From: Merdiplasma sp045118075
Lineage (GTDB): Bacteria; Bacillota; Clostridia; Lachnospirales; Lachnospiraceae
Length of the DNA stretch: 37,358 nucleotides
NCBI GenBank assembly: GCA_045118075.1
Contig: JBGUOI010000269.1
Coordinates: forward strand, 1 to 37,358
Reading direction: 5' to 3'
In this document: positions 22,834-30,835 of the stretch, in pieces
Position numbering within the stretch: the stretch's first letter is position 1
Layout: every line of letters starts with the position of its first letter
The notes under the pieces: generated by a model
What the model saw: the letters and a program-made list of their open reading frames with translations, nothing else
Databases searched by the model: none
Told to the model about the DNA's origin: nothing
Position numbers and translations under genes: made by a program

Positions 22834-24599
22834 ACAAGAATGATGCCGCCTTCCGGGACAAAATGAGGAACCGAAATGTGACGCTGCGGATCCTGCGCTA
22901 TATACGGCCCGAAACAGGATACGTGATTCTTTCCCTTTTGTGTGCTCTTGTCACGACTGCATCGCAGCTTGTTGTGCCGATCTTGTGCGGCCGCGGAATC
23001 GACGCGATGCTCGGTAAGGGAGGCGTTGATTTTGAAAAAGTAAAGACCATGCTCCTGATGATACTGGCAATGGCAGCGGCCGGAGCTCTTTCCCAGTGGA
23101 TCCAGGCGGTCTGCAACAACCATATTACTTTCCGCGTTTCACGGAACCTGAGAAATCAGGCGATGAGTAAGATACAAAAGCTTCCGCTTTCATATCTGGA
23201 TGCTCATCTGTCCGGAGACCTGGTCAGCCGGATCATCGCGGACATCGACCTTTTTTCAGACGGACTTTTGATGAGCTTTACCCAGTTTTTTACGGGGATT
23301 TTGACGATCCTCGGGACTGTGATATTCATGGTTGCCGTGAACTGGAAGATCGCTCTCGTGATCATCGTGCTCACTCCGTTAAGTCTTTTCGTGGCCCGGT
23401 TTATCGTTTCAAAGACTCAGCACTATTTCAAACAGCAGGCGCTTGTCCGCGGTGAAGAGACGGCTATGGTCAACGAGCAGATCGAGGGGCTTGGCGTTGT
23501 CCAGGCATTCGGCCATGAAGAGCAGAGCCTGAAGGATTTCGACAGGGTCAATGAAAGACTGCGAGCAGTGAGTCTTAAGGCTGTTTTCTATTCAAGCCTG
23601 ACCAATCCCAGTACCAGGCTGGTGAACAATATTGTCTATGCGGCCGTGGCGCTGGCCGGTGCGCTTTTCGCGGTGGCCGGGAAACTGACCGTCGGAACTT
23701 TAAGCATCTTCTTAAGCTATGCCAGCCAGTATGCGAAGCCTTTTAACGAGATATCCGGTGTGCTGGCAGAGATGCAGAATTCCGTGACCTGTGCGGGAAG
23801 GATCTTTGACCTGCTCGATGAGCCTGAAGAGATCGTATCGCCCGATGAGACGGAGAACATCGCATGTGACGGGCGGGTCGGATTTGACAATGTGTTTTTC
23901 AGCTATCATAAAGACCGTCCGCTCATCGAAAACTTTAATCTTCAGGTAGGGAGCGGACAGCGAATCGCCATCGTCGGTCCGACCGGATGCGGAAAGACGA
24001 CGCTGATAAATCTTCTGATGAGGTTTTATGATGTGGACAGCGGAAAGATCACCCTGTCAGGAGAAGATATACGCCGGATTCACCGTCATACCCTCAGGGA
24101 CTGCTACGGGATGGTCCTGCAGGATACCTGGCTGAGGTCGGGAACCGTGCGGGAAAATATCGCATACGGAAAAGAAGATGCGTCTGAAGAGGAGATCATC
24201 GCTGCGGCAAAGAAGGCGCATGCCCACAGTTTTATCATGAGGATGAGCAAGGGGTACGATACAGTGATCACCGAGGACGGATCCAATATCTCACAGGGAC
24301 AGAAACAGCTGCTGTGTATTGCCAGAGTAATGCTGTCGATGCCGGATATGCTGATCCTCGATGAAGCGACCAGCAGCATCGATACCAGAACGGAATTGAA
24401 GATCCAGGCGGCGTTCCTGGAAATGATGGAGGGGAGAACGAGCTTTATCGTGGCTCACCGTCTGTCTACCATACGCGAAGCTGATGTGATCTTGGTAATG
24501 AACGCCGGAAAGATCATAGAACAGGGAAATCACACGGAACTTCTTAAGAAAGACGGATTTTACGCGAAATTGTATAACAGTCAGTTTGCGGCGGTATGA
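22830..24599 (+). CDS. ABC exporter half-transporter with consensus catalytic site
   Basis: This 589-residue partner of the preceding subunit has six membrane helices (about residues 25-310) and an ATPase domain from about 350. Walker A G-P-T-G-C-G-K-T-T-L, Walker B L-I-L-D-E-A-T-S-S-I-D (about 507) with the catalytic Glu, and H-loop V-A-H-R-L-S-T-I are intact, whereas the signature is N-I-S-Q-G-Q-K-Q instead of L-S-G-G-Q. A consensus Walker B here and a degenerate one in the partner is the normal division of work in heterodimeric type IV exporters. The start ATG overlaps the partner's stop by 4 bp (ATGA) and follows AGGAGG. Confidence 0.93.
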   Translation: MNKNDAAFRDKMRNRNVTLRILRYIRPETGYVILSLLCALVTTASQLVVPILCGRGIDAMLGKGGVDFEKVKTMLLMILAMAAAGALSQWIQAVCNNHITFRVSRNLRNQAMSKIQKLPLSYLDAHLSGDLVSRIIADIDLFSDGLLMSFTQFFTGILTILGTVIFMVAVNWKIALVIIVLTPLSLFVARFIVSKTQHYFKQQALVRGEETAMVNEQIEGLGVVQAFGHEEQSLKDFDRVNERLRAVSLKAVFYSSLTNPSTRLVNNIVYAAVALAGALFAVAGKLTVGTLSIFLSYASQYAKPFNEISGVLAEMQNSVTCAGRIFDLLDEPEEIVSPDETENIACDGRVGFDNVFFSYHKDRPLIENFNLQVGSGQRIAIVGPTGCGKTTLINLLMRFYDVDSGKITLSGEDIRRIHRHTLRDCYGMVLQDTWLRSGTVRENIAYGKEDASEEEIIAAAKKAHAHSFIMRMSKGYDTVITEDGSNISQGQKQLLCIARVMLSMPDMLILDEATSSIDTRTELKIQAAFLEMMEGRTSFIVAHRLSTIREADVILVMNAGKIIEQGNHTELLKKDGFYAKLYNSQFAAV

Positions 24600-24671
24600 A
24601 GAAATGGGACAGTCCTGTGTCATCCGCGGATCGACAAGGGACATTGCTCCAAAAATAGCAGAGAATAAAAA

Positions 24672-24795
24672 AGTATCACCCTGTTCCTGAGGGAACGTTA
24701 CCGCAGCGCCGGTACTTGGCAAGGGCGAAGCCCGAGCTTTAGTACCGCTGTGCGAGGTAAGAGCGGGAGCGCTCCCCGTGGAACAGGGTGATACT
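24672..24795. repeat. Highly structured palindromic intergenic element (possible ncRNA or REP/MITE-like repeat)
   Basis: A perfect 16-bp inverted repeat (24672-24687 with 24780-24795) encloses nested helices: TTACC/GGTAA (24698-24702 with 24756-24760), GGTACT/AGTACC (24711-24716 with 24741-24746), GGGC/GCCC around a GAA loop (24723-24733), and a separate palindrome GGGAGCGCTCCC (24765-24776). An A-run precedes it and a T-run follows, so the outer stem could also terminate transcription from both the ABC exporter and argG. The complexity exceeds what a terminator needs. No open frame covers it. I do not recognise the family. Confidence 0.6.
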
Positions 24796-24834
24796 ATATT
24801 TTTTCAATGTTTGTATGAGGAATATCCCCTGTCA

Positions 24835-26058
24835 TTAATTCTTCAGACTGTTTTCTTTCATGTTCATGGCCCTGACGGTCATCGGAAGTCCGAAAAGACG
24901 GATGAAACCGGAGGCGTCATGATGGTCATAGAGATCTCCTGTGGTGAAGGAGGCCAGTGACTCGTTATAGAGGCTGTAAGGTGATACGGTGCCGGCGCGC
25001 TGGATGTTGCCTTTGTAGAGGCGCATCTTTACTTCGCCGGTCACATATTCCTGGGTCACGTCGACAAAGGCCTGGATGGCTTCGCGAAGCGGAGTGAACC
25101 ATTTCCCTTCGTAGACGATCTGTGCAAACTGGCTTCCGAGTTTCTTTTTGGTCTCCATCGTTTCACGATCAAGGATGAGTTCTTCGAGCTGTTCGTGAGC
25201 AGCCGTTAAAATGGTTCCGCCGGGGGTCTCATAGACGCCGCGGCTCTTCATGCCTACCACGCGGTTCTCCACGATATCTTCGATGCCGATTCCGTGCTTT
25301 CCGCCAAGCTCATTGAGCCTGGTGATGATCTCGCTGACCTTCATGGACTCACCGTTGAGTGTTTTCGGGATTCCTTTTTCAAAGGTCATTGTAATGTACT
25401 CGGGCTCATCGGGAGCGTTTTCCGGTGTAACACTGAGCATGAGCATGTCATCATAGTTTGGCTCATTGGCGGGATTTTCCAGTTCAAGGCCTTCGTGGCT
25501 GATGTGCCAGAGATTTCGGTCACGGCTGTAGCTGTGGCTTAAGTCGAACGGAAGATCGATCCCATGGGCGCGAACGTATTCATATTCATCGTCACGGGAC
25601 TTCATCTGCCAGACATCAGTCATACGCCAGGGAGCAATGATCTTAAGGTCGGGGGCAAGAGCATGGATGGAGAGCTCAAAACGGATCTGGTCATTGCCTT
25701 TTCCGGTAGCTCCGTGACAGATCGTGGTTGCGCCTTCCTTCCGGGCGATCTCGACAAGTTTTTTTGCGATCGCGGGCCTGGCCATCGAGGTCCCGAGCAG
25801 ATATTTGTGTTCGTAGACTGCTCCGGCTTTCACGCAGGGCATGATAAAATCTTCACTGAATTCATCAATGATGTTTTCAATATATAATTTGGAAGCGCCG
25901 CTTAAGCGGGCTCTTTCATCAAGACCGTCAAGCTCGTTTCCCTGGCCGCAGTCGATGCAGCAGCAGATGACATCATAATCAAATGTCTCTTTAAGCCACG
26001 GGACCATGCAGGTTGTGTCAAGTCCGCCTGAATAGGCAAGGATCACTTTTTCCTTCAT
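24835..26058 (-). CDS. argG: Argininosuccinate synthase
   Basis: This 407-residue enzyme joins citrulline and aspartate with ATP, the seventh step of arginine synthesis. The N-terminus K-V-I-L-A-Y-S-G-G-L-D-T-T-C is the ATP pyrophosphatase P-loop; C-H-G-A-T-G-K-G-N-D-Q-x-R-F and A-P-W-R follow as expected. The start is the ATG at 26058, with GGAGG at 26063-26067; the open frame continues to 26148 without a binding site. It is divergent from argC and has its own promoter overlapping an ArgR-like box. argH, which usually follows argG, is not next to it here. Confidence 0.97.
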   Translation of the reverse strand: MKEKVILAYSGGLDTTCMVPWLKETFDYDVICCCIDCGQGNELDGLDERARLSGASKLYIENIIDEFSEDFIMPCVKAGAVYEHKYLLGTSMARPAIAKKLVEIARKEGATTICHGATGKGNDQIRFELSIHALAPDLKIIAPWRMTDVWQMKSRDDEYEYVRAHGIDLPFDLSHSYSRDRNLWHISHEGLELENPANEPNYDDMLMLSVTPENAPDEPEYITMTFEKGIPKTLNGESMKVSEIITRLNELGGKHGIGIEDIVENRVVGMKSRGVYETPGGTILTAAHEQLEELILDRETMETKKKLGSQFAQIVYEGKWFTPLREAIQAFVDVTQEYVTGEVKMRLYKGNIQRAGTVSPYSLYNESLASFTTGDLYDHHDASGFIRLFGLPMTVRAMNMKENSLKN

Positions 26059-26136
26059 ATCTACCTCCGTCTTTGCGGGGTCCTTTTCGGCCCCGATTTC
26101 GATCTTATCCGGAACTGTATCGTTCCAACGGGTATA

Positions 26137-26166
26137 ACTATAACGCAAGTGTAATAAATATGCAAG
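26137..26166 (-). promoter_or_regulatory. argG promoter with overlapping ArgR-like box
   Basis: On the minus strand: TTGCAT (plus 26160-26165), 17-bp spacer, TATAGT (plus 26137-26142), 79 bases before the argG start. On the plus strand positions 26149-26166 resemble the Bacillus ARG box, with the right half A-A-A-T-A-T-G-C-A-A-G well kept. Binding there would cover the -35 region and block argG. Confidence 0.5.
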
Positions 26167-26220
26167 CGGTAAATAAAAATCTTTTGTTTAAATGAAATAA
26201 TATACATAATATACACTTAA

Positions 26221-26238
26221 AATGTATAAATATGCGCA
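26221..26238 (+). promoter_or_regulatory. Second ArgR-like box, before argC
   Basis: AATGTATAAATATGCGCA matches about 13 of 18 positions of the Bacillus ARG box consensus as I recall it. It shares the 10-mer ATAAATATGC with the box before argG (26154-26163), 72 bases away in the same orientation. Two spaced boxes are usual for ArgR hexamer control. Confidence 0.45.
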
Positions 26239-26247
26239 AATTAGGGG

Positions 26248-26276
26248 TTTACTTATGCCATAAAGTGGGGTATGAT
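26248..26276 (+). promoter_or_regulatory. argCJBD promoter
   Basis: TTTACT (26248-26253), 17-bp spacer, TATGAT (26271-26276), 45 bases before the argC start and 10 bases after the second ArgR-like box. Confidence 0.5.
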
Positions 26277-26321
26277 TGGTGCGAAGCTATAAAATACGTA
26301 AAAAGGAGAGATTTTCATATT

Positions 26322-27362
26322 ATGATAAAAGCCGGGATTATCGGGTCGACAGGATATGCGGGAGCTGAACTTGCCAGGCTTCTGTGCGGCCACCCCGAAG
26401 CTGAGGTCGTATGGTTTGGTTCCAGAAGCTACCAGGATAAAGCCTTTGCTTCGATCTATCAGAATATGTTCAGAATCGTTGATGCCAACTGTCTTGAAGA
26501 CGATATGGACCGCCTGTCGGAGGAAGCGGATGTCATTTTTACCGCCACGCCGCAGGGTTACTGCGCATCCATTATCAGCGAAGAGATCCTCGGAAAAACC
26601 AGGATCATAGATCTGAGTGCCGATTTTCGGCTCAAAGATGTGAGTATTTATGAAAAATGGTACGGAATCGAACATAAGGCTCCGGACTATATAAAGGAAG
26701 CTGTTTACGGACTTTGCGAACTTAACCGTGAGAAGACAAGAGCAGCCAGGATCGTAGCCAATCCGGGCTGTTATACGACATGTTCCATCCTGACGCTCTA
26801 TCCGCTTGTCAGAGAAGGCCTGATCGATACTTCGTCGATCATCATCGATGCCAAGTCCGGAACTTCCGGCGCCGGAAGAGGAGCAAAGGTAAATAACCTT
26901 TTTTGTGAAGTCAATGAAAACATTAAAGCGTACGGGGTCACGACGCACCGCCATACTCCGGAGATCGAAGAGCAGCTTGGCTATGCAGCCGGGAAAGAGA
27001 TCGTTTTAAACTTTACGCCGCATCTGGTTCCGATGAACCGCGGCATTCTCGCCACCTGCTATGCCTCCCTTAAAGAAGGCGTTTCAAAGCCGGATGTCCG
27101 CTCTGCCTATGAGAAGTGTTATCAGGATGAATATTTTATCCGCCTGAGACAGGACGGCGACCTTCCCGAGACAAGATGGGTGGAAGGAAGCAATTATGCA
27201 GATATCGGCTGGAGGATCGATGAACGGACAGGAAGAATCATCGCAGTCGGAGCGATCGACAATCTTGTAAAAGGTGCAGCCGGACAGGCTGTCCAGAACA
27301 TGAATATCCTGTTCGGACTTCCGGAAAAGACCGGGCTTGAGATGATACCGGCATTTCCCTGA
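26322..27362 (+). CDS. argC: N-acetyl-gamma-glutamyl-phosphate reductase
   Basis: This 346-residue NADPH-dependent reductase carries out the third step of arginine synthesis. G-S-T-G-Y-A-G-A-E-L (8-17) is the NADP-binding loop, and Cys150 in V-A-N-P-G-C-Y-T-T is the catalytic thiol. H-R-H-T-P-E-I-E holds the active-site His. The start is the ATG at 26322 after AAAAGGAGAG; an upstream in-frame ATG at 26232 lies in the promoter region and is not used. First gene of the argC-argJ-argB-argD operon, with short gaps throughout. Confidence 0.97.
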   Translation: MIKAGIIGSTGYAGAELARLLCGHPEAEVVWFGSRSYQDKAFASIYQNMFRIVDANCLEDDMDRLSEEADVIFTATPQGYCASIISEEILGKTRIIDLSADFRLKDVSIYEKWYGIEHKAPDYIKEAVYGLCELNREKTRAARIVANPGCYTTCSILTLYPLVREGLIDTSSIIIDAKSGTSGAGRGAKVNNLFCEVNENIKAYGVTTHRHTPEIEEQLGYAAGKEIVLNFTPHLVPMNRGILATCYASLKEGVSKPDVRSAYEKCYQDEYFIRLRQDGDLPETRWVEGSNYADIGWRIDERTGRIIAVGAIDNLVKGAAGQAVQNMNILFGLPEKTGLEMIPAFP

Positions 27363-27389
27363 CATTAAACAGAAAGGACCGCTGATCTT

Positions 27390-28625
27390 ATGAGTGAGAA
27401 TACATATACTTTTTTTGATGGCGGAGTAACATCCCCGGCCGGGTTTTGCGCATCCGGCGTTGCTGCGGGCATCAAGAAGGAAGGGCTGGACATGGCCCTT
27501 CTTTATTCTGAAGTTCCCTGCGTGCTTGCCGGAACATTTACGACCAATCTGGTAAAAGCGGCACCTGTCAAATGGGACCGCCGCATTCTTGAAGAATACG
27601 GAATGGCGCAGGCTGTCGTGATCAACAGCGGAATAGCAAATGCCGCTACCGGTGCGGAAGGAATGGAGCGCTGTGAAAAGACAGCCGCTGCCGCCTCCGG
27701 GGCACTCGGAATCGATAAGGAGCTTGTGCTGACTGCCTCCACGGGTGTGATCGGCGCCCAGCTTCCCATGGATAAGATCTGCCAGGGGACTGCAAAGCTT
27801 GCCGGCGAACTGACAGCTGACCGTGAAGGCGCCGTCCTGGCCGCAAGCGCCATTATGACGACCGATACTGTGCGAAAAGAAGCGGCCGTAAAGTTTACAT
27901 GTGCAGGCAAAACAGTGACGATCGGCGGGATGAGCAAAGGGTCCGGAATGATTCACCCCAATATGTGCACCATGCTTGCTTTTATCACGACGGATGCTGC
28001 TATATCGCAGCCCATGCTGCAGAAGGCACTCAGTGAATGTGTCAATGATTCCTTTAATATGATCACGGTTGACGGGGATACATCAACCAACGATACTTGC
28101 CTGGTGATGGCTTCCGGGCTGGCAGGCAATACTCCGATCGTCACTGAAGGCGAGGATTATAATGCATTTCTCGGAGCTTTAAAGACGCTGACCATCTATC
28201 TTGCAAAGAAGATGGCCGGGGACGGAGAAGGCGCTACGGCGCTTTTCGAAGTGATCGTTGAAGGCGCTTCCGATAAAGAGAGTGCAGCAAAGATGGCGCG
28301 CGCTGTGGCCGGCTCTAATCTGGTTAAAACGGCCATTGCGGGCCATGATGCCAACTGGGGCCGTATCCTGTGCGCAATGGGTTATTCCGGTGCATTCTTT
28401 GAGGAAGATAAGGTAGATCTGTACTTTGAAAGCGCTTCCGGCAAGATACAGATAGCCGAAGGCGGCGTAAGTACCGGTTACAGTGAAGAGGAAGCCACCA
28501 GGATCTTGTCAGATCCGGAAGTGACGGCAAGGATCGTGCTGGGAATGGGAGACGCTGAGGCGGCCGCATGGGGATGCGACCTTACTCATGAATATATCTC
28601 CATCAATGCCGATTACAGGTCGTAA
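27390..28625 (+). CDS. argJ: Bifunctional glutamate N-acetyltransferase / ornithine acetyltransferase
   Basis: This 411-residue precursor cuts itself into alpha and beta chains. The processing motif is K-G-S-G-M-I-H-P-N-M-C-T194-M-L, where Thr194 becomes the N-terminal nucleophile; the residue before it is Cys where Ala is usual. T-A-S-T-G-V-I-G (115-122) and the C-terminal N-A-D-Y-R-S ending are typical. It moves the acetyl group from acetylornithine to glutamate, closing the acetyl cycle, so no separate argE or argA is needed if the enzyme is bifunctional. AAAGGA lies about 12 bases upstream. Confidence 0.96.
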   Translation: MSENTYTFFDGGVTSPAGFCASGVAAGIKKEGLDMALLYSEVPCVLAGTFTTNLVKAAPVKWDRRILEEYGMAQAVVINSGIANAATGAEGMERCEKTAAAASGALGIDKELVLTASTGVIGAQLPMDKICQGTAKLAGELTADREGAVLAASAIMTTDTVRKEAAVKFTCAGKTVTIGGMSKGSGMIHPNMCTMLAFITTDAAISQPMLQKALSECVNDSFNMITVDGDTSTNDTCLVMASGLAGNTPIVTEGEDYNAFLGALKTLTIYLAKKMAGDGEGATALFEVIVEGASDKESAAKMARAVAGSNLVKTAIAGHDANWGRILCAMGYSGAFFEEDKVDLYFESASGKIQIAEGGVSTGYSEEEATRILSDPEVTARIVLGMGDAEAAAWGCDLTHEYISINADYRS

Positions 28626-28662
28626 GACAGAAACAGACAGCAATGAAAGGATGACGCAGATA

Positions 28663-29562
28663 ATGGACACTATGGACCAGCTGCTTGCGAAAGCGAATGT
28701 ATTGATTGAAGCACTGCCGTATATACAGCGCTTCCAGAACCAGACGATCATCGTCAAATACGGCGGAAGTGCGATGATCGACCATGAACTGAAAAAGAAT
28801 GTGATCCGCGACGTGGCGCTCCTGAAGCTGGTCGGTTTCAGGCCGATCATCGTTCACGGCGGCGGAAAAGAGATCACCAAATGGATCGGAAAAGTAGGCC
28901 TTGAAACGGAGTTCGTCGGAGGGCTAAGAGTTACCGATGCCGACACCATCCAGGTGGCTGAAATGGTGCTGAACCGCGTAAACAAAGGCCTGGTATCCAT
29001 GATGGAAAAGACCGGCCTGAAGGCGGTGGGAATAAGCGGAAAAGACGGAACGGTTCTTCGCGTGGAGAAGAAATATGCTCCCGACGGACAGGATATCGGT
29101 TTTGTCGGACAGGTGACAAACGTCGACTCAAGACTGCTCAACACCCTGCTCGACAACGATTTTATTCCGGTGATCTGCCCGATCGGTTCAGATCCGGAGT
29201 ATCATTCCTTTAATATCAATGCCGATGATGCCGCATGTGCGGTAGCAAAAGAAATGAAAGCCGCCAAGCTGGTATTTTTAAGCGATATTGAAGGCGTCTA
29301 CCGTGACCCGTCCGATCCTTCCACGCTGGTAAGCCGGATGACCGTTTCCCAGGCGAAACAGTTCCTGGCGGACGGTTTTGCGGGCGGCGGCATGCTCCCG
29401 AAACTGAACAGCTGCATCGATGCTCTGGAATCGGGTGTCGGCAGAGTGCATATTCTTGACGGCAGGATCGCTCATTCCCTGCTGCTGGAGTTTTTTACGG
29501 ACAAAGGCGTCGGCACCCTGATCTTCAGGGATGATGATCCCGGCGCGGAGCTGAGAAGCTGA
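28663..29562 (+). CDS. argB: N-acetylglutamate kinase
   Basis: This 299-residue kinase of the amino acid kinase family carries out the second step of arginine synthesis. V-K-Y-G-G-S-A-M (about 29-36) binds ATP, V-H-G-G-G-K-E-I (about 64-71) binds substrate, and N-I-N-A-D-D-A-A is the late conserved block. The N-terminal helix (residues 1-25) matches the extension seen in arginine-inhibited, hexameric enzymes, suggesting feedback control (inference). I chose the ATG at 28663; the ATG at 28651 abuts AAAGG, and the frame upstream overlaps argJ. Confidence 0.96.
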   Translation: MDTMDQLLAKANVLIEALPYIQRFQNQTIIVKYGGSAMIDHELKKNVIRDVALLKLVGFRPIIVHGGGKEITKWIGKVGLETEFVGGLRVTDADTIQVAEMVLNRVNKGLVSMMEKTGLKAVGISGKDGTVLRVEKKYAPDGQDIGFVGQVTNVDSRLLNTLLDNDFIPVICPIGSDPEYHSFNINADDAACAVAKEMKAAKLVFLSDIEGVYRDPSDPSTLVSRMTVSQAKQFLADGFAGGGMLPKLNSCIDALESGVGRVHILDGRIAHSLLLEFFTDKGVGTLIFRDDDPGAELRS

Positions 29563-29589
29563 AAAGGATTTATGGAAAGGAGCACTGAT

Positions 29590-30798
29590 ATGATCAGTCA
29601 GGAAACCCGCTCGGTGATGGATCGGACCGAGAACAGCATACTTTTTACATACCGCCGTTTCCCGGTCGTGTTCGAGAGCGGGAAAGGTGTCACACTAAAA
29701 GATATTGACGGAAAAGAGTACCTCGATTTCGGCTCGGGCATCGGGGTATATGCGCTCGGGTACGGGAATGAGTCGTATAACAATGCGCTGAAAGAACAGA
29801 TCGACCGTCTCCTTCATACCTCTAACCTTTTCTATCATGAGAATCTCCCCTCAGCTGCTGAAAAGCTTCTCAAAGCGTGCGGCCTGTCCAGGGTCTTCTT
29901 CACCAACAGCGGCACGGAGGCCGTGGAGGGAGCTATCAAGGCTGCAAGAAAATATGCCTGGCTGAAGGACGGAAAGAATGATCATGAGATCATCGCCATG
30001 GAAAAATCTTTTCACGGGAGAAGCGTAGGCTCGCTTTCCGTGACGGGGACGAAGCATTACCGCGAACCGTTCGAACCGCTGATGGGCGGAGTCAGATTTG
30101 CACAGTTTAACGACTTTGATTCGGTCATGGATCAGGTAAATGACCGTACCTGTGCGATCATATTGGAAACGGTGCAGGGTGAAGGAGGCATTTATCCGGC
30201 TGACCCCGTTTTCCTTAAAAACGTGAGAGATCTGTGCGATGAGAGGGATATTCTTCTGATCCTCGATGAGATCCAGTGCGGTATGGGAAGGTGCGGAAGT
30301 TATTATGCCTGGCAAAATTACGGCGTGAAGCCGGATATCATGACAACGGCAAAGGCACTCGGCGGCGGTGTCCCCGTGGGGGCTTTCGTACTAGGGGAAA
30401 AATGTGCTTCTTCCTCCCTTGAACCGGGTGATCACGGCACCACCTACGGGGGAAATCCGTTTGTCTGTGCTGCCGTAAACGCTGTTTTCGATGAGTTTGA
30501 AAAATCGGACCTGATCGGTCATGTGAAGGAGACGACACCTTATCTGGAATCAAAACTGGATGAACTGATCAAACGGCATGAGTGCCTGAGTACAAGACGA
30601 GGTATGGGCTTAATGCAGGGGGTGGTCGTAAAGGATATCCCGGTCGGGAAGATCGTTGCTGCCTGTATAGAGAACGGTCTGGTCGTATTATCGGCCGGAA
30701 GCGATGTGATCCGCCTGCTTCCGCCGCTTGTCATCGGGGAAAAAGAGATCGATGACATGATTCTTATCCTGGAAAAAGTGATCACTGATTTTGAATAA
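29590..30798 (+). CDS. argD: Acetylornithine aminotransferase
   Basis: This 402-residue class III PLP aminotransferase carries out the fourth step of arginine synthesis. The PLP lysine is K255 in T-T-A-K-A-L-G-G-G-V-P-V-G; Asp226 in I-L-D-E-I-Q holds the pyridine nitrogen. F-F-T-N-S-G-T-E-A (103-111) and S-F-H-G-R (140-144) are standard. The start at 29590 follows AAAGGAG by seven bases; an in-frame ATG at 29572 precedes that site. Last gene of the arg operon in view; argF and carAB are not here. Confidence 0.96.
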   Translation: MISQETRSVMDRTENSILFTYRRFPVVFESGKGVTLKDIDGKEYLDFGSGIGVYALGYGNESYNNALKEQIDRLLHTSNLFYHENLPSAAEKLLKACGLSRVFFTNSGTEAVEGAIKAARKYAWLKDGKNDHEIIAMEKSFHGRSVGSLSVTGTKHYREPFEPLMGGVRFAQFNDFDSVMDQVNDRTCAIILETVQGEGGIYPADPVFLKNVRDLCDERDILLILDEIQCGMGRCGSYYAWQNYGVKPDIMTTAKALGGGVPVGAFVLGEKCASSSLEPGDHGTTYGGNPFVCAAVNAVFDEFEKSDLIGHVKETTPYLESKLDELIKRHECLSTRRGMGLMQGVVVKDIPVGKIVAACIENGLVVLSAGSDVIRLLPPLVIGEKEIDDMILILEKVITDFE

Positions 30799-30835
30799 AA
30801 ACATAGATCCTTAAAAACGGACGGAGGAATGACGG

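Noticed and set aside
21103..24599. The heterodimeric ABC exporter as the missing C39 transporter for the double-glycine peptide
   Set aside because: Both subunits begin directly with membrane helices; there is no N-terminal peptidase domain in either, and the genes are 18 kb away.
27624..27660. ArgJ has N-S-G-I-A-N-A where N-S-G-N-A-N-A is common
   Set aside because: A conservative change in a region that varies between homologues as far as I recall; the autocleavage Thr and other active-site residues are intact.
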